Source: CAYZJV01 sp964473245
Lineage (GTDB): Bacteria > Spirochaetota > Spirochaetia > Sphaerochaetales > Sphaerochaetaceae
NCBI GenBank assembly: GCA_964473245.1
Contig: CAYYOL010000001.1
Location: forward strand, 1-64,000
Length of the DNA: 64,000 bases
Direction: 5' to 3'
The notes under the pieces are model-generated. The model saw only the letters and a program-made list of their open reading frames with translations. It was not told the DNA's origin and ran no database searches. The position numbers were made by a program, and so were the translations under genes. Position 1 is the stretch's first letter. Every line of letters starts with the position of its first letter. Shown piece by piece: positions 63,363 through 64,000 of the stretch.

Positions 63363-64000
63363 ATGAAGAGAGCTAGTATCTTAGTATTGTTGACACTCGT
63401 ACTTGCGACGCCACTGTTCGCAGCAGGAGCGCAAGAGGCTGCACCCAAATCCGAACCCCTGATCGGCGTTTCCAAATTTCTCGCTCACCCTGCTCTCGAT
63501 GCAGTCGAAAGCGGAATGCAGGACTATCTGAAATCGGTCGGAAAAAGTGTGAGATACGATTTCCAGAATGCCAATGCAGATGTCTCAGCTTCGGCTCAGA
63601 TCGCACAGAAGTTCAAGGCTGATCGTGTTGATATCGCTGTCGGTATCGCCACCCCCACAGCCCAGGCTCTGGTGAATGTTTTCCCTGAAACTCCAGTTGT
63701 ATTTTCAGCAGTCACCGACCCACTTGGAGCAGGATTGGTCACTACCTATGATACTCCCTATGCAGAGAACACAACCGGTGTCTCCGACATGAACCCTGTC
63801 GACGCTCAGATCGAGCTGCTCGCTCGTGTAACCGGCGCGAAGGTCATTGGAAATGTATATGCCAGTGGTGAGGCAAACGGCGTAACGCTCATGGAACAGG
63901 CAAAGGCAGCTACCGAAAAACTCGGACTGCAGTTCGTTACTGCGGCAGTTTCCAACACGGCAGAGGTCATGCAGGCAACCCAGTCCATCATCGGCCGTGT
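63363..64000 (+). CDS. ABC substrate-binding protein, TrpX/COG2984-like (copy 2, partial)
   Basis: The first ~212 codons of a paralogue of the preceding gene; the 3' end is past the window. The signal peptide (MKRASILVLLTLVLATPLFA then AGAQEAA) is followed by LIGVSKFLAHPALDAVESGM and VGIATPTAQALVNVFPETP, nearly matching copy 1 at the same positions. AAGGAG is 8 bp before the ATG. It has its own promoter and an upstream palindrome, so the two copies may be expressed under different conditions. Confidence 0.85.
   Translation, partial: MKRASILVLLTLVLATPLFAAGAQEAAPKSEPLIGVSKFLAHPALDAVESGMQDYLKSVGKSVRYDFQNANADVSASAQIAQKFKADRVDIAVGIATPTAQALVNVFPETPVVFSAVTDPLGAGLVTTYDTPYAENTTGVSDMNPVDAQIELLARVTGAKVIGNVYASGEANGVTLMEQAKAATEKLGLQFVTAAVSNTAEVMQATQSIIGR

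Noticed and set aside
1..64000. CRISPR array, rRNA, IS element or prophage
   Set aside because: No regularly spaced repeats, rRNA-like sequence, transposase, integrase or phage structural genes were seen.

Overview
The window is a 64 kb piece of a bacterial chromosome, most likely from a free-living or gut-type spirochaete, with a Sphaerochaeta-like sugar fermenter as my best guess. The evidence is indirect. There are many sugar kinases and isomerases, exported binding proteins with AAGAQE-like signal ends, a 7-TM protein with a C-terminal LuxR helix-turn-helix, a lone ParA with a ribbon-helix-helix partner, and moderate base composition with AT-rich spacers. There is no rRNA, IS element or CRISPR array, and only one tRNA. 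The sequence is a draft scaffold: a run of 100 N at 5934-6033 is flanked by the same 55 bases on both sides, so it is a false gap.

Layout. 1-2322: a 2-hydroxyacid dehydrogenase and an orphan parA/RHH pair. 2323-4753: a LacI-controlled beta-glucosidase. 4861-8776: both asparagine synthetases (asnB, asnA) and a ribokinase. 8870-13083: a diguanylate cyclase gene split by one in-frame amber codon, a PfkB kinase and an HD-domain protein. 13203-19394: a SurA/PpiD-like foldase, tRNA-Pro(CGG) and carAB. 19597-30928: one tightly packed minus-strand operon reading deoR, E2, E3, fused E1, PHP protein, SDR, SorE-like dehydrogenase, rhaB-like kinase. It is divergent from lrgAB (31086-32146), whose relatives move pyruvate. 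32123-35966: an AraC regulator with xylB-xylA. 36022-40778: an Rrf2 regulator, an acyl-CoA ligase, and fucU/fucI around a cre-like operator. 40829-44161: methylthioadenosine salvage (mtaD, mtnA) with an AEC transporter. 44386-45747: glutamate dehydrogenase. 45738-52316: gltX-glyS-tyrS followed by a NitT/TauT-type ABC transporter. 52591-56845: PHP phosphatase, RloA-like ATPase, RloB-like protein, 7TM-LuxR regulator and lipase-like hydrolase in one operon. 56938-61482: pdxA, natA, natB, a lipoprotein and cobO. 61483-64000: a GC-rich structured element, an extremely acidic small protein, and two tandem paralogous substrate-binding proteins, the second cut by the window end.

Two loci stand out. 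First, the RloA/RloB-like pair looks like an anti-phage ATPase/nuclease pair in which both partners keep the family scaffold but have lost active-site residues (Walker B Glu, signature and H-loop in the ATPase; the Toprim Asp pair in RloB). It sits in an operon with a membrane regulator, which suggests a domesticated function. Second, the eight-gene 19.6-30.9 kb operon joins a complete 2-oxoacid dehydrogenase complex to a kinase/SorE/SDR set. That set could turn an L-ketose into fructose-6-phosphate without an aldolase.

Starts were chosen mainly by Shine-Dalgarno position. Promoters and operators were found by eye and are predictions.
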